Notes: a model not told the origin generated them from the sequence alone. A stretch of 64,000 nt of DNA from Pseudolabrys taiwanensis (GCF_003367395.1 NZ_CP031417.1:4985501-5049500); one strand, 5' to 3'. Positions 35,248-43,904 are shown, counted from the first letter of the stretch. Program-made: numbers and translations.

Positions 35248-36240
35248 GTGACATCGCGCCTGTTTTCGCGTCGCAGCCTGACGCTGTCGGCGATGGCTGC
35301 CGCTGCCGCCACCGCCGCTCTGCCGCGCGGCGCGCGCGCCGCCTTCCCGAACCGGCCGCTGCGCATTCTCGTCGGCTTCGCCGCCGGCGGCACCGTCGAC
35401 TCGGTGGCGCGCGTGCTCGCGAACGGCATGAGCCCGATCCTCGGCCAGCAGGTGATCATCGAGAACAAGCCGGGCGGCAGCGGCAGCATCGCCGCCAATG
35501 CGGCGATCGGCGCCGAGCCGGACGGGCACACGCTGTTGTTCGGCATCTTCTCGCTGGCGGTCGCGCCCGCGCTGACCAAGCTGAGCTACGACACGACGCG
35601 CGATCTCACGGCGGTGTCGCAGGTCGCGAGCGTACCGCTGTTCATGCTCACCGCCGCCAACGCGCCGTACCGCAGCGTCGCCGATCTCGTTGCCGCCGCC
35701 AAAGCCGCGCCCGACACGATCACCTATGCGTCGGGTGGCGTCGGCTCTTCGGCGCATATGGCGGCCGAACTGTTCACGCGGCGCGCCGGCATCCGCCTCA
35801 TTCACGTGCCGTTCCGAGGCAGCGCGCCTGCGCTGCAGGCGCTGATCGCCGGGCAGGTGCAGATGCTCTGGGATACGCCGACGCCGGCCATGCGCGATTT
35901 CATCACGCAGGGCAAATTGCGGGCGCTCGCCGTGATGACGCAAGCGCGCCTGCCGGCTTACGCGGATATCCCGGCGATCGGCGAGGTCGGCCTCGGCAAC
36001 GATCTCGAGGTGCAGGCGTGGCAGGGCGTGCTGGTGCGCGCCGGCACGCCGCCGCCGATCGTTGCGACGCTCAACCGCGCCGTTGTCGACGCGATGTCGC
36101 AGCCGGAGACGCGTCAGCGCGTCGCCGCGGTCGGCGTCGAACCGATGGCGACCAGCGCGGCGGCCTTCGACTCCTTCTTCAAGTCGGAGGTCGCGCGCTG
36201 GACCGCGGTGGCGCGGCAAGCAGGCATCAGCACGCAATAA
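35248..36240 (+). CDS. TTT-family (Bug) solute-binding protein, Tat-type signal
   Basis: Periplasmic substrate-binding protein of the tripartite tricarboxylate transporter family. 330 residues. GTG start at 35248 with AGGAGG 8 bases upstream. The N-terminus has a twin-arginine pattern (SRRSLTLSA). Bug hallmarks: FPNRPLRILVGFAAGGTVDSVAR, VIIENKPGGSGSIAA, HVPFRGSAPALQALIAGQVQ and a C-terminal helix pair. No membrane subunits lie nearby, so it is an orphan receptor as is common for this family. Substrate unknown, probably a carboxylate. Confidence 0.93.
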   Translation: MTSRLFSRRSLTLSAMAAAAATAALPRGARAAFPNRPLRILVGFAAGGTVDSVARVLANGMSPILGQQVIIENKPGGSGSIAANAAIGAEPDGHTLLFGIFSLAVAPALTKLSYDTTRDLTAVSQVASVPLFMLTAANAPYRSVADLVAAAKAAPDTITYASGGVGSSAHMAAELFTRRAGIRLIHVPFRGSAPALQALIAGQVQMLWDTPTPAMRDFITQGKLRALAVMTQARLPAYADIPAIGEVGLGNDLEVQAWQGVLVRAGTPPPIVATLNRAVVDAMSQPETRQRVAAVGVEPMATSAAAFDSFFKSEVARWTAVARQAGISTQ

Positions 36241-36246
36241 GCGCGC

Positions 36247-36642
36247 TCAGGTCTTCGCCGCCGGGAACGGCTCCACATAGGCGTTGCCGTCGCGTCCGAC
36301 ATAGACGGCTTTGCGGCCGCCGAAGAAGACCTCGTAGCTCGCGCAGCCGGCCGCCATGATCCGGCGCAGGAATTCGGCGTAGCCGATTTCCCGGCGCTGG
36401 ATCGCCTTCACGGTCTCGGCGACGCCACCGGCATCGAAGGTCGCGGCGATCGCCGGCGCATCGGCAAGCGGCACGCGCTCGTCGAAGGATTCACTGCCGC
36501 CGTCGTAATAGGTGTTACGCAGCGCCATGAGATCGGTGCGATAGCTGACGACGCCCGCGCCGGCGAGCTTCTGCACCACCAGCGGGAAGGGCGTGTCGGC
36601 AAAGCTCGCGGTCATGCATTCGGCGATCGTGGCGGTGTTCAT
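36247..36642 (-). CDS. DUF1398 (YbcV-like) protein
   Basis: A 131-residue soluble protein matching the DUF1398 family: FPLVVQKLAGAGVVSYRTDL, the DGG segment TYYDGGSESF, RREIGYAEFLRRIMAAG and YEVFFGGRKAVYVGRDG. Function unknown. GAGGAG precedes the ATG at 36642. It directly follows the MarR-type gene on the same strand, so it is probably under its control. Confidence 0.85.
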   Translation of the reverse strand: MNTATIAECMTASFADTPFPLVVQKLAGAGVVSYRTDLMALRNTYYDGGSESFDERVPLADAPAIAATFDAGGVAETVKAIQRREIGYAEFLRRIMAAGCASYEVFFGGRKAVYVGRDGNAYVEPFPAAKT

Positions 36643-36653
36643 GGGGTTGCTCC

Positions 36654-37103
36654 TCACACGGTGGGGTTACTGTCGTCCAAAGCCTGAATCAGCCGCCGCA
36701 GACCGCGATGCAGGGCGCCGACATGCGTGCCGGCGAGCTGGCGCGCGATCTGCGCATGACTCTGGCTGGCGGCCTTGTTGATTTTGGCCAGCGCCTCCTG
36801 GCCGCGGGCATTGAGCACGAGGAAGGGCGAACTGCGGTGATCGGGATTGGTCTCGAAGCTGGCCCAGTTCTCCTTCACCAGCAGATCTGCGATGCGCTGC
36901 ACGTTCTGGCGCGACACGCCAAGGCGTCGCGCGATCTGCGGCACGGTACGCGGATCGACGGAGGCCGCGCTCATGACCTGCCAACGCGCCTGGGTCTGGC
37001 CGACGGTCGCGGCGATCGCCTCGCCACCGTCGCGAAAACGACCGGCCAGCTCGTAGATGTCCGCCACGATCAGCGGCAAGAGGGATTTGGCGTCGGCATT
37101 CAT
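36654..37103 (-). CDS. MarR-family transcriptional regulator
   Basis: A 149-residue winged-helix regulator: ARWQVMSAASVDPRTVPQIA, recognition helix GVSRQNVQRIADLLVKENW, wing FETNPDHRSSPFLVLN, and a C-terminal dimerisation helix. It precedes the DUF1398 gene by 11 bp. A palindromic operator in its promoter (37114-37137) suggests autoregulation of both genes. Confidence 0.92.
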   Translation of the reverse strand: MNADAKSLLPLIVADIYELAGRFRDGGEAIAATVGQTQARWQVMSAASVDPRTVPQIARRLGVSRQNVQRIADLLVKENWASFETNPDHRSSPFLVLNARGQEALAKINKAASQSHAQIARQLAGTHVGALHRGLRRLIQALDDSNPTV

Positions 37104-37113
37104 GGTATTAGGA

Positions 37114-37137
37114 TGTCAGAATGACAAGTAATTGTCA
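37114..37137 (-). promoter_or_regulatory. Overlapping operator palindromes before marR-type gene
   Basis: TGTCA (37114-37118) and TGACA (37122-37126) form one inverted repeat, and the TGACA with TGTCA (37133-37137) forms a second. On the minus strand the outer copy is part of a TTGACA hexamer, a good -35 candidate. The site lies 10-34 bp upstream of the start codon. Confidence 0.6.
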
Positions 37138-37235
37138 ATATCGACGGCGGCCGGCGCGGGGGTGAGAACCCCGTGAAAAGGCGCGTGCGTGGAGCGTTGT
37201 CGTTTCTTGCCGCGGATGGACCGTGCTCGGGCCCC

Positions 37236-38387
37236 TTACGCCGCCTTCTTCCACAATTGCCGCGACGCCATCGCCGCGCCTTCGGCGAGCGAGGCCATTT
37301 TCATCCAGACGATCTTGGTGTCGACCTGCACGCGGCCGGCAAAGGTGCCGAAGCCGCAGTCGACGCCGGCGATGACGTTCTCGCGGCCGACCACGCTGGC
37401 GAAGTTCAGGATGCGGTCGCAGACCACTTCCGGATGCTCGATGGTGTTGACGGTGGAGTCGATCACGCCCGGGATGATGGTCTTGCCGGCGGGCAGCTTG
37501 ACGTCGCGCCAGATCTTCCATTCGTGCTCGTGCCGCGCATTGGCGGCGGGGAAGGAGACGGCGGCCGGACGGCCGGTGAGCACGATGTCGACGATGTCCT
37601 TCAACGGCACGTCGGTGTGGCGCGGCGCCATGGTCGAGCCCCAGCACACATGCATGCGCATGCGTTCCGGCGGCAGATCGCGCACCGCTTCGTTCAGCGC
37701 GGCGACGTTGGTGGCGATGATCTTGCGGTACTCGGCGAGCGGCAGATCGAGATAGACCATGTGCCGCAGCATCGCGAGGTCCGGGCAATCGAGCTGCAGG
37801 ATGAAGCCGGCGTCGACGATCGCCTTGTATTCCTGCCGCATCACGCCGGCGAGCGCGAAGATGTAGTCCTCGTCGTTCTTGTAGAAGTTGTTCTTGAGAT
37901 AGCGCGCGATCTGGCCGGGCGAGGGCGAGGTCATGAAGATGTCGGCGGCCTTGACGCCTTCCATCGCGCGCTTGGCGAGATCGATGTCGGCCTGGGCGGC
38001 GGCGAAATCCTTCCAGCCGACGGGACCCGAACAGGCGGGACGGTGCTGGAAGGGCGAGGCGAACTGCTTGAGGATTTCGGCCAGCTCGGGAAACTCCGGC
38101 TCGCCGGTGCCCATCGGCGGCGCGCTCTCGCCTTCGAAGCCGGTCAGGCGGTCGAGCACATGCACCGTATAATCGGTGCGGCCCTGCTCGCCGTCATTGA
38201 CGATGTCGATGCCGCATTCGATCTGTTTGGCGATGACGAGCTTCACCGCCTTGTCGACCGCCGCGGCGAGGGCGGCCTTGTGTTGCCCCGGCTCGCGCTG
38301 CTCGGCGATCAGCAGGTCGACCACCTCCTTGGTGCGTGGCAGGCTGCCGGTGTGCGTGGTGAGAATGCGGTCGACGCTGCGTTGCAT
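37236..38387 (-). CDS. MetE C-terminal-like (cobalamin-independent methionine synthase family) protein
   Basis: A 383-residue TIM-barrel protein of the UROD/MetE-C superfamily: HTGSLPRTKEVVDLL at the N-terminus, GIDIVNDGEQGR, FILQLDCPDLAM, MHVCWGS with the metal-site Cys/His region, and GVDCGFGTFAG near the end. It lacks the N-terminal half of true MetE, so it is probably a methyl- or alkyl-transferase acting on a small thiol or a related substrate rather than methionine synthase. Stands alone between repeats and the DUF1398/marR pair. Confidence 0.88.
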   Translation of the reverse strand: MQRSVDRILTTHTGSLPRTKEVVDLLIAEQREPGQHKAALAAAVDKAVKLVIAKQIECGIDIVNDGEQGRTDYTVHVLDRLTGFEGESAPPMGTGEPEFPELAEILKQFASPFQHRPACSGPVGWKDFAAAQADIDLAKRAMEGVKAADIFMTSPSPGQIARYLKNNFYKNDEDYIFALAGVMRQEYKAIVDAGFILQLDCPDLAMLRHMVYLDLPLAEYRKIIATNVAALNEAVRDLPPERMRMHVCWGSTMAPRHTDVPLKDIVDIVLTGRPAAVSFPAANARHEHEWKIWRDVKLPAGKTIIPGVIDSTVNTIEHPEVVCDRILNFASVVGRENVIAGVDCGFGTFAGRVQVDTKIVWMKMASLAEGAAMASRQLWKKAA

Positions 38388-38434
38388 GGCTTCAGCCTTT
38401 CATAACCTGCTATTCCGGTATGGGCCTCTCCGCT

Positions 38435-38580
38435 GTCATGCGCGGGCTTGACCCGCGCATCCATGATGCAGTTCCGTGCATGACCTTCTTACATTTTGGT
38501 TTGCCCGTTGCGGCTCATCATGGATTGCCGGGTCATAAGGCGTTCACGTCCGTCTTCGGCGGCCTATGCCCGGCAATGAC
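38435..38580. repeat. Inverted pair of palindromic elements ('empty' pair)
   Basis: Left unit 38435-38468 (GTCATGCGCGGGCTTGACCC...CATGATG) and right unit 38516-38580 (CATCATGGATTGCCGGG ... CCCGGCAATGAC) face each other with 47 bp between. The right unit has the same extended form as 40571-40636, including the inner GGCGTTCACGTCCGTCTTC segment. No gene lies between. Confidence 0.8.
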
Positions 38581-38585
38581 CGAGA

Positions 38586-38885
38586 CTAGAATCCCTTGAA
38601 CACTTCCGTCACGTGCTCGACTTCCGGCGGCGTGGCGAAATACGGACCGACCAGTTTGCGCCATTCCTGGAAGTCGTCGGAACCCCGGAAGTCGACCGTG
38701 TGATTCTCCAGCGTCGCCCACTGCACGAAGAGACGATAGCGCTGCGGATTTTCGTGCGAGCGCTGCAGGGCCATGCCGGTGCAGCCTTTGGCGCGCTTGA
38801 ACAAAGGCGCGGCCTTCTGCACGCCGCTTTCGAACTCGGCTTCCGTGCCGGGCTTCACATCGATCTGCGCAATTTCAAGGATCAT
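38586..38885 (-). CDS. ABM-domain (antibiotic biosynthesis monooxygenase-like) protein
   Basis: A 99-residue ferredoxin-like dimeric alpha/beta barrel protein: ILEIAQIDVKPGTEAEFESG, CTGMALQRSHENPQRYRLFV, and WATLENHTVDFRGSDDFQEW. Members are small cofactor-free oxygenases, haem-degrading enzymes or structural relatives; the substrate is unknown. Start at 38885; an in-frame GTG at 38900 is possible. Confidence 0.85.
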   Translation of the reverse strand: MILEIAQIDVKPGTEAEFESGVQKAAPLFKRAKGCTGMALQRSHENPQRYRLFVQWATLENHTVDFRGSDDFQEWRKLVGPYFATPPEVEHVTEVFKGF

Positions 38886-38960
38886 GGACGGGACTTTCAC
38901 GAGTGGAAATAAGCAACCGCGCCATTATGAGCCGCGCACGCGCGCATGGAAAGGTCGAAG

Positions 38961-39962
38961 TCAGAACGCGCGCAGCCGCCGCAATGCCCAATAGCAAGCC
39001 AGACCGGCGAGCAGCGCGATGGTGGCTGCCACCCAGGTGCCGGCGTCGGTGTTTTGGAACGGCAGGTCCTTGGTGTTCATGCCGAAGAAGCCGGTGACCA
39101 AAGTCGGCGGCAGGATGCACGCGGTGAGCACCGACAGCACGAACAGCCGCTGGTTGGTCACCGCCATCATCTTGGAGTCGAGCTCGTCGAGCAGCAGCCG
39201 CGCGCGCTCGTGCAGCGTGGTCATCTCGTGATCGATGGCTTCGAGCTTCTGGCCGAGGCGCCGGATGGCGCGGCCGACCTGCGCGTTGTCGGCGGCGACG
39301 CGCGCTTCCAGCCGCGCGAACATGCCGCGCAACTGCGCCAGTTGCCGGTGCACGCGCACCGCCTGCAAGCGCACGCGGCCGATGCCGGCGCGGTCGCCGA
39401 TCGGCTCGTCGCGCATGAGATGATCTTCGGCATCGTCGAGCTCGTTGCCGAGCTTCTCGCCCATGCGGCCGACGGCATCGGCGAAATGGTCGACCACGGC
39501 GTCGAGCAGCGATAGCGCGGTGGGAAAGCGCTTGCCGGCGTCGACGGCGCGGCGGATGGCGTCGAGCGAATGCGCCGGCCGGTTGCGGGCGGTGAGCAGA
39601 ACCTTGTCGGTCAGCACGAAGCGCAACCGGACGAGATCCTCGCCGGGCTCGGCGAACTCCTGGTGCAGATCGGGCAGCACGCCCATCACTTCCTGGCCGA
39701 CGATGTCGAGCTGCAGATGCCGGTCCTGGCCGGTGAGCAGTTCGCGGGCGATGTCCGACACCGGCGCGCTCTGCGCGATCCAGGCGCGGCAGCGCGTATC
39801 GGCGAGCCCGAGATGCACCCAGGTCCAGCCGGGCCCTTGGTCGGTCAAGGCCTGGTCGACCTGCTCGTTGGCAATCGCCGCGGCCGTGCCGTCCGGACCG
39901 AAGCGATAGATCCAGACGATCCCGGTCGCCGGATGGGCATCGGCAAGGTCGGCGGTACGCAT
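38961..39962 (-). CDS. CorA-family divalent cation transporter (ZntB-like)
   Basis: A 333-residue inner-membrane channel/transporter. Large cytoplasmic N-terminal domain, long helix (ARLLLDELDSKMMAVTNQRL), then two C-terminal transmembrane helices with the family GMN motif in TGFFGMNTKDLPF. The start FGPDGTAAAI and overall size resemble ZntB (zinc) more than CorA (magnesium/cobalt); I cannot settle the ion from sequence. Confidence 0.9.
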   Translation of the reverse strand: MRTADLADAHPATGIVWIYRFGPDGTAAAIANEQVDQALTDQGPGWTWVHLGLADTRCRAWIAQSAPVSDIARELLTGQDRHLQLDIVGQEVMGVLPDLHQEFAEPGEDLVRLRFVLTDKVLLTARNRPAHSLDAIRRAVDAGKRFPTALSLLDAVVDHFADAVGRMGEKLGNELDDAEDHLMRDEPIGDRAGIGRVRLQAVRVHRQLAQLRGMFARLEARVAADNAQVGRAIRRLGQKLEAIDHEMTTLHERARLLLDELDSKMMAVTNQRLFVLSVLTACILPPTLVTGFFGMNTKDLPFQNTDAGTWVAATIALLAGLACYWALRRLRAF

Positions 39963-40163
39963 GCTTTCGTCCTCTTATTCGCTGCGCGGCAGTTTGACGC
40001 TGTGCCGCAGTGTTCTCCAGCCGATGACAGGACGATGACAACGGCGTGGACGACTGAGCCTGCCGGTATCCGGACGCGACGAAGGGGTGGTTATTTGTTG
40101 AAAGGTCCGTGCCGGCGAGAGGCGTGAGCACCTGCCGAGAACGTAGGGCTACCGGTTGCGGCA
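39963..40163. other. Intergenic stretch left of the GIY-YIG cassette
   Basis: About 200 bases with no gene seen between the zntB-like start and the first palindromic repeat. It holds the presumed promoter of the zntB-like gene. Confidence 0.4.
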
Positions 40164-40265
40164 CGTCATCATGGATGCCCGGGTCAAGCCCGGGCATGAC
40201 GGAGAGTGTGGGGCGGCTGCCTTTCAACACGGTCATTGCCGGGCTTGACCCGGCAATCCATGATG
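40164..40265. repeat. Left repeat pair of the GIY-YIG cassette
   Basis: Outer unit 40166-40203 (TCATCATGGATGCCCGGGTC ... CATGACGGA) and inner unit 40232-40265 (GTCATTGCCGGGCTTGACCC ... CATGATG). The outer unit is the reverse complement of 40661-40698 with one mismatch in 38 bp. The inner unit begins like the reverse complement of the unit at 40571. Confidence 0.85.
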
Positions 40266-40275
40266 CCGTCCCGCG

Positions 40276-40566
40276 ATGGCAGCCTATTGGGTCTATTTGC
40301 TCACCAACAATCCGCGCAGCACGCTTTATGTGGGCGTGACGAACGATCTTGTTCGCCGCATCTACGAACATCGCGAAGGTCTGGTGAAAGGCTTCACGCA
40401 AAGTTACGGGCTCAAGATGCTCGTGCATTTCGAGCAATACGATGCGCCGTACGACGCCATTCAGCGCGAGAAGAACATCAAGCACTGGCCACGGCTGTGG
40501 AAGCTGCAATTGATCGAGGCGTCGAACCCACAGTGGCGTGATCTCTACAACGACATCACGCGCTGA
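40276..40566 (+). CDS. GIY-YIG family nuclease inside palindromic repeats
   Basis: A 96-residue single-domain GIY-YIG nuclease (UPF0213/YhbQ-like). Motifs: WVYLLTNNP with TLYVGVTNDLVRRIYEHREG (the GIY...YVG core and catalytic Arg), then KMLVHFEQYDAPYDAIQREK with the catalytic Glu, and IKHWPRLWKLQLIE. The gene starts 10 bp after the left inner palindrome and stops 4 bp before the right one, so it fills the space between nested inverted repeats. Its biological role is unknown. Confidence 0.92.
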   Translation: MAAYWVYLLTNNPRSTLYVGVTNDLVRRIYEHREGLVKGFTQSYGLKMLVHFEQYDAPYDAIQREKNIKHWPRLWKLQLIEASNPQWRDLYNDITR

Positions 40567-40570
40567 GCTT

Positions 40571-40698
40571 CATCATGGATTGCCGGGGCATCAGGGCGTT
40601 CACGCCCGTCTTCGACGGGCTATGCCCGGCAATGACCGTAGGGAGGGGCGCCCCACATTCTCCGTCATGCCCGGGCTTGACCCGGGCATCCATGACGA
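40571..40698. repeat. Right repeat pair of the GIY-YIG cassette
   Basis: Inner unit 40571-40636 (CATCATGGATTGCCGGG ... CCCGGCAATGAC, with an inner GGCGTTCACGCCCGTCTTC segment) and outer unit 40661-40698 (TCCGTCATGCCCGGGCTTGA ... CCATGACGA). Both are inverted relative to the left pair at 40166-40265. Confidence 0.85.
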
Positions 40699-40740
40699 GC
40701 TGCCGCAAGTGAGAGCCGCCGGTGTTTGTCCGGCTGTGCC

Positions 40741-42588
40741 TTACTCCGCCGCCTGTTGATCGTCGAGGTCGATGAAGCCGCCGGACTGGTGACGCCACAA
40801 CGCCGCATAATGGCCGTTGGCGCGCAGCAGTTCCTCGTGCGTGCCCTGTTCGACGATGCGGCCGTGATCGAGGATCACCAAGCGGTCCATCTGCGCGATG
40901 GTCGACAGCCGGTGCGCGATGGCGATCACCGTCTTGCCGGCCATCAAGGTGCCAAGGCTCGATTGGATCGCCGCTTCGACCTCGCTGTCGAGCGCGGAGG
41001 TCGCTTCGTCGAGCACCAGGAGCGGCGCGTCCTTCAGGATCACGCGCGCGATGGCGACGCGCTGACGCTGGCCGCCCGAAAGCTTGACGCCGCGTTCGCC
41101 GACATGGGCGTCGTAGCCCTTGCGGCCGATCTGATCCTCGAGATCGAGAATGAAATCGTGCGCGTGCGCGAGCTCCGCGGCACGGACGATCTCGGCCTCG
41201 GTCGCTTCCGGCTTGCCGTAGCGGATGTTGGCGCGGATCGAGCGATGCAGGAGCGACGTGTCCTGCGTCACCACCGAGATCTGCGCGCGCAGGCTCTCCT
41301 GCGTCACCTTGGCGATGTCCTGGCCGTCGATCAGGATGCGGCCGCCCTCGACCTCGAAGAACCGCAGCAGCAGGTTGACCAAGGTCGACTTGCCGGCGCC
41401 GGAGCGGCCGACGAGGCCGATCTTCTCCCCCGGCTTGACGGTGAGGTTGAAGTTCTCGATCAGCCCGCTCTCGCGGCCATAGCCGAACGAGACGTCGTCG
41501 AAGCGGACTTCGCCCTGCGAGACCGCGAGCGCCGGTGCTTCCGGCGCGTCGACCAACGTGTGCGGGCGGGCGATGGTCATCATGCCTTCCTGCACCACGC
41601 CGATGTTCTCGAAGATCGAGGTGATCTGCCACGCGACCCAGCCGGACGCCGCGACGATCTGCGTCGTCATCGGCAGCGCCATGGCGACCGTGCCGACGCT
41701 CACCTGGCCGTGCCGCCACAACACGATGGCGAAGGCGCCGGTCGCGGTGATCAGAGCTGCGTTGAGCAGGATCAGCGTCAGCGCGAACAAGGTGTTCAGG
41801 CGCAGCGACTCGTGGAAGCGGCCGGTGTGCTGGTCGATCGCCTCGCGCACATAGGCGTCCTCGTCCTTGGCGCGCGCGAACAGCTTCACCGTGACGATGT
41901 TGGTGTAGGTGTCGACGATGCGGCCGGTCAGCATCGAGCGCGTTTCCGACATCACCTTCGACTTGTCGCGCATGCGCGGCACGAAGATGCGCAGCATCAC
42001 GATGTAGGCCGCGAACCAGACGAGGATCGGCAGCGCCAGCCACGGATCGGCGGAGGCGAGCAGGACCAGCGAGCTCGCGCCGTAGACGATGATGAACCAG
42101 ACGGCCGTGAGCAGCGCGACCAGGCTTTCGCGGATCGCCGGGCCGGTCTGCATCACGCGCGTCGCGATGCGGCCGGCGAAGTCGTTCTGGAAGAAGGCCC
42201 AGGACTGGCGCACGACGTGCCAGTGGTTCTGCCAGCGGATGCGGTTCGACACGTTCGCCGCGATCGCCTGGTTCATCAGCAGTTGCTGCGTCATGTAGGC
42301 GGCCGGACGCGCGACCAGGAGCACCGCGGCCATGGCGGCGAGCATCGGCCAGGCGACGGTGAAAAGCTCTTCCGGCTTGGTGTTGGTGACCAGCGTCACC
42401 ACCCGGCCGATGAAGACCGGCACGGTGACGTCGAGCACCGCCACCACGAAGCCGGCGGCGAACAAGCCGATGAACAGGCCTTTGGCCTGGCGGGCGAAGT
42501 GCCAATAGAACGCGACGAGGCCGGGCGGCGGCTCGGTGGCGCCGGTCGTGGCGGTGGGCTTCAGCGTGCGTTCAAACAGGCGAAACAT
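40741..42588 (-). CDS. ABC exporter, fused permease-ATPase (MsbA/multidrug type)
   Basis: A 615-residue half-transporter that would act as a dimer in the inner membrane. N-terminal six-helix permease (for example FIGLFAAGFVVAVLDVTVPVFIG), then the ATPase: Walker A VGRSGAGKST, Q loop VVTQDTSLLHRS, signature VKLSGGQRQRVAIA, Walker B LLVLDEATSALDSE, H loop IAHRLSTI. ATG at 42588 gives the usual MFRLFER-type start. Substrate unknown (lipid, peptide or drug). Confidence 0.94.
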   Translation of the reverse strand: MFRLFERTLKPTATTGATEPPPGLVAFYWHFARQAKGLFIGLFAAGFVVAVLDVTVPVFIGRVVTLVTNTKPEELFTVAWPMLAAMAAVLLVARPAAYMTQQLLMNQAIAANVSNRIRWQNHWHVVRQSWAFFQNDFAGRIATRVMQTGPAIRESLVALLTAVWFIIVYGASSLVLLASADPWLALPILVWFAAYIVMLRIFVPRMRDKSKVMSETRSMLTGRIVDTYTNIVTVKLFARAKDEDAYVREAIDQHTGRFHESLRLNTLFALTLILLNAALITATGAFAIVLWRHGQVSVGTVAMALPMTTQIVAASGWVAWQITSIFENIGVVQEGMMTIARPHTLVDAPEAPALAVSQGEVRFDDVSFGYGRESGLIENFNLTVKPGEKIGLVGRSGAGKSTLVNLLLRFFEVEGGRILIDGQDIAKVTQESLRAQISVVTQDTSLLHRSIRANIRYGKPEATEAEIVRAAELAHAHDFILDLEDQIGRKGYDAHVGERGVKLSGGQRQRVAIARVILKDAPLLVLDEATSALDSEVEAAIQSSLGTLMAGKTVIAIAHRLSTIAQMDRLVILDHGRIVEQGTHEELLRANGHYAALWRHQSGGFIDLDDQQAAE

Positions 42589-42877
42589 GACACGTAATCT
42601 GGCATTTCCAACGCGAGCGCGCGCGGCGCCTCGGGGGCGTCGCGCGCGGCCGCTCATTCAGGGGTCGATTCCCTCAAGAAATAGACCCCTATCGTGTCGA
42701 CAGCATGGCGCTTGGCAGCAAAACTGTCTCTGCCTTTGTCCCGTCACCTTGAGGTGGCCGCGCATGTCTATGCGCGGCCCTCGAAAGGCGACGGCCCCGG
42801 ACTCCTCGGCCGTTCATCCTTCGAGGCTCGCTTCGCCCGCACCTCAGGATGACGGGACAAGGAATGCGTCAGGCTCC
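42589..42877. other. Intergenic region between GST gene and ABC exporter
   Basis: 289 bases; no gene seen. It contains the palindromic element at 42814-42852 (TCATCCTTCGAGGCTCGC ... CACCTCAGGATGA), related to those at 29034 and 31089, just downstream of the GST stop codon. Confidence 0.5.
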
Positions 42878-43576
42878 TCACGCCACCGCGTATTTGCCGC
42901 GGCCGAAGTAGCGGTCTTTCTGGTCGTCGGTGGCGGTGTCGCGCGCGGACGTGATGGTGGCGACCTTGGCGAGCGCGCGCTTGACGCCGTCGCGGGCTTC
43001 CAGCTTCTCGACCCAGGCCTTCACATGCGGGCGCTTGGCGGCGTCCAGGCCGAGGAAGGCCGCGTTGCGCAGCCACGGGAACGCGGCCATGTCGGCGATG
43101 GTGTATTCGTCGCCGGCGATGAAGGGACGGCCGGTGAGGCGCTGCTCGTAGACGTCGAAGATCTTGTTGACCATGGTGCGGTAGCGGCTGGCGCCGTATT
43201 CCTGGCCGGGGCCGGCGAATTTCGAGAAGTGCACGAGCTGGCCGCACATCGGCCCGAGATTGGCCATCTGCACCATCAGCCACTGCGTCATGTCGAAATA
43301 GGCGGTCTTATCCTTGGGCACGAACTTGCCGGTCTTGTCGGCGAGGTAGAGCAGGATCGCGCCGGATTCGATCACGGTGTAGGGCTTGCCGCCCGGGCCT
43401 TCGGAATCGACGATCGCCGGGACTTTCTGCAACGGATTGATCTTGGTGAATTCCGGGGTGAACTGCTCGTTCGCCCACACGTCCACGGTCTTCAAGTTGT
43501 ACGGCAGTTCGCACTCCTCGAGCATGATAAATATCTTCTGCACGTTCGGGCTGGTCAGCGCATAAAAGTCGATCAT
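42878..43576 (-). CDS. Glutathione S-transferase (YfcG/YghU-like)
   Basis: A 232-residue GST. The N-terminal thioredoxin-like domain has TSPNVQKIFIMLEECELPY, KVPAIVD and ESGAILLYLADKTGKF (the glutathione-binding cis-Pro and Glu-Ser pair); the C-terminal helical domain includes FIAGDEYTIADMAAFPW. The Asn after TSP matches the disulfide-reducing Nu-class style (YfcG, YghU). Glutathione-dependent reduction or detoxification is family knowledge. Confidence 0.93.
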   Translation of the reverse strand: MIDFYALTSPNVQKIFIMLEECELPYNLKTVDVWANEQFTPEFTKINPLQKVPAIVDSEGPGGKPYTVIESGAILLYLADKTGKFVPKDKTAYFDMTQWLMVQMANLGPMCGQLVHFSKFAGPGQEYGASRYRTMVNKIFDVYEQRLTGRPFIAGDEYTIADMAAFPWLRNAAFLGLDAAKRPHVKAWVEKLEARDGVKRALAKVATITSARDTATDDQKDRYFGRGKYAVA

Positions 43577-43658
43577 GGGATTTTCTCATTCGGAAAAGGC
43601 CGCGGGAGCGCGGGCCGGTCTGTATAGACGAAGATGGGTAAGGTTGTCTCACGCGCCG

Positions 43659-43859
43659 CTATTGCTGTTGCTGTTGTTGCGCCTCGGCGGCTTTGCGTAA
43701 GCAGGCGGGGCAGAGGCAGTCCTCGCCGCCGATCGCCGGCAGCGGCAGCTTGACGCTTTCGTCGTTGCACCAGCAGCCGCCGCCCAGACGGCATTCGAAT
43801 GTCGCGCCGCAGCGCGCGCAGGCGAGTTGCCGGGGTGGAAGGCGTGACGCGTCGGTCAT
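43659..43859 (-). CDS. Cysteine-rich CWC-type protein
   Basis: A 66-residue protein with eight cysteines arranged as LACARCGATFECRLGGGCWC and DCLCPACLRKA, matching the small cysteine-rich CWC family (zinc- or metal-binding). It ends in a run of six glutamines. ATG at 43859; divergent from the SemiSWEET gene. Confidence 0.8.
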   Translation of the reverse strand: MTDASRLPPRQLACARCGATFECRLGGGCWCNDESVKLPLPAIGGEDCLCPACLRKAAEAQQQQQQ

Positions 43860-43904
43860 CGGCGGAAGGCTCCTGTTGTCACATTCCATTCTCGAATCGT
43901 GCCT

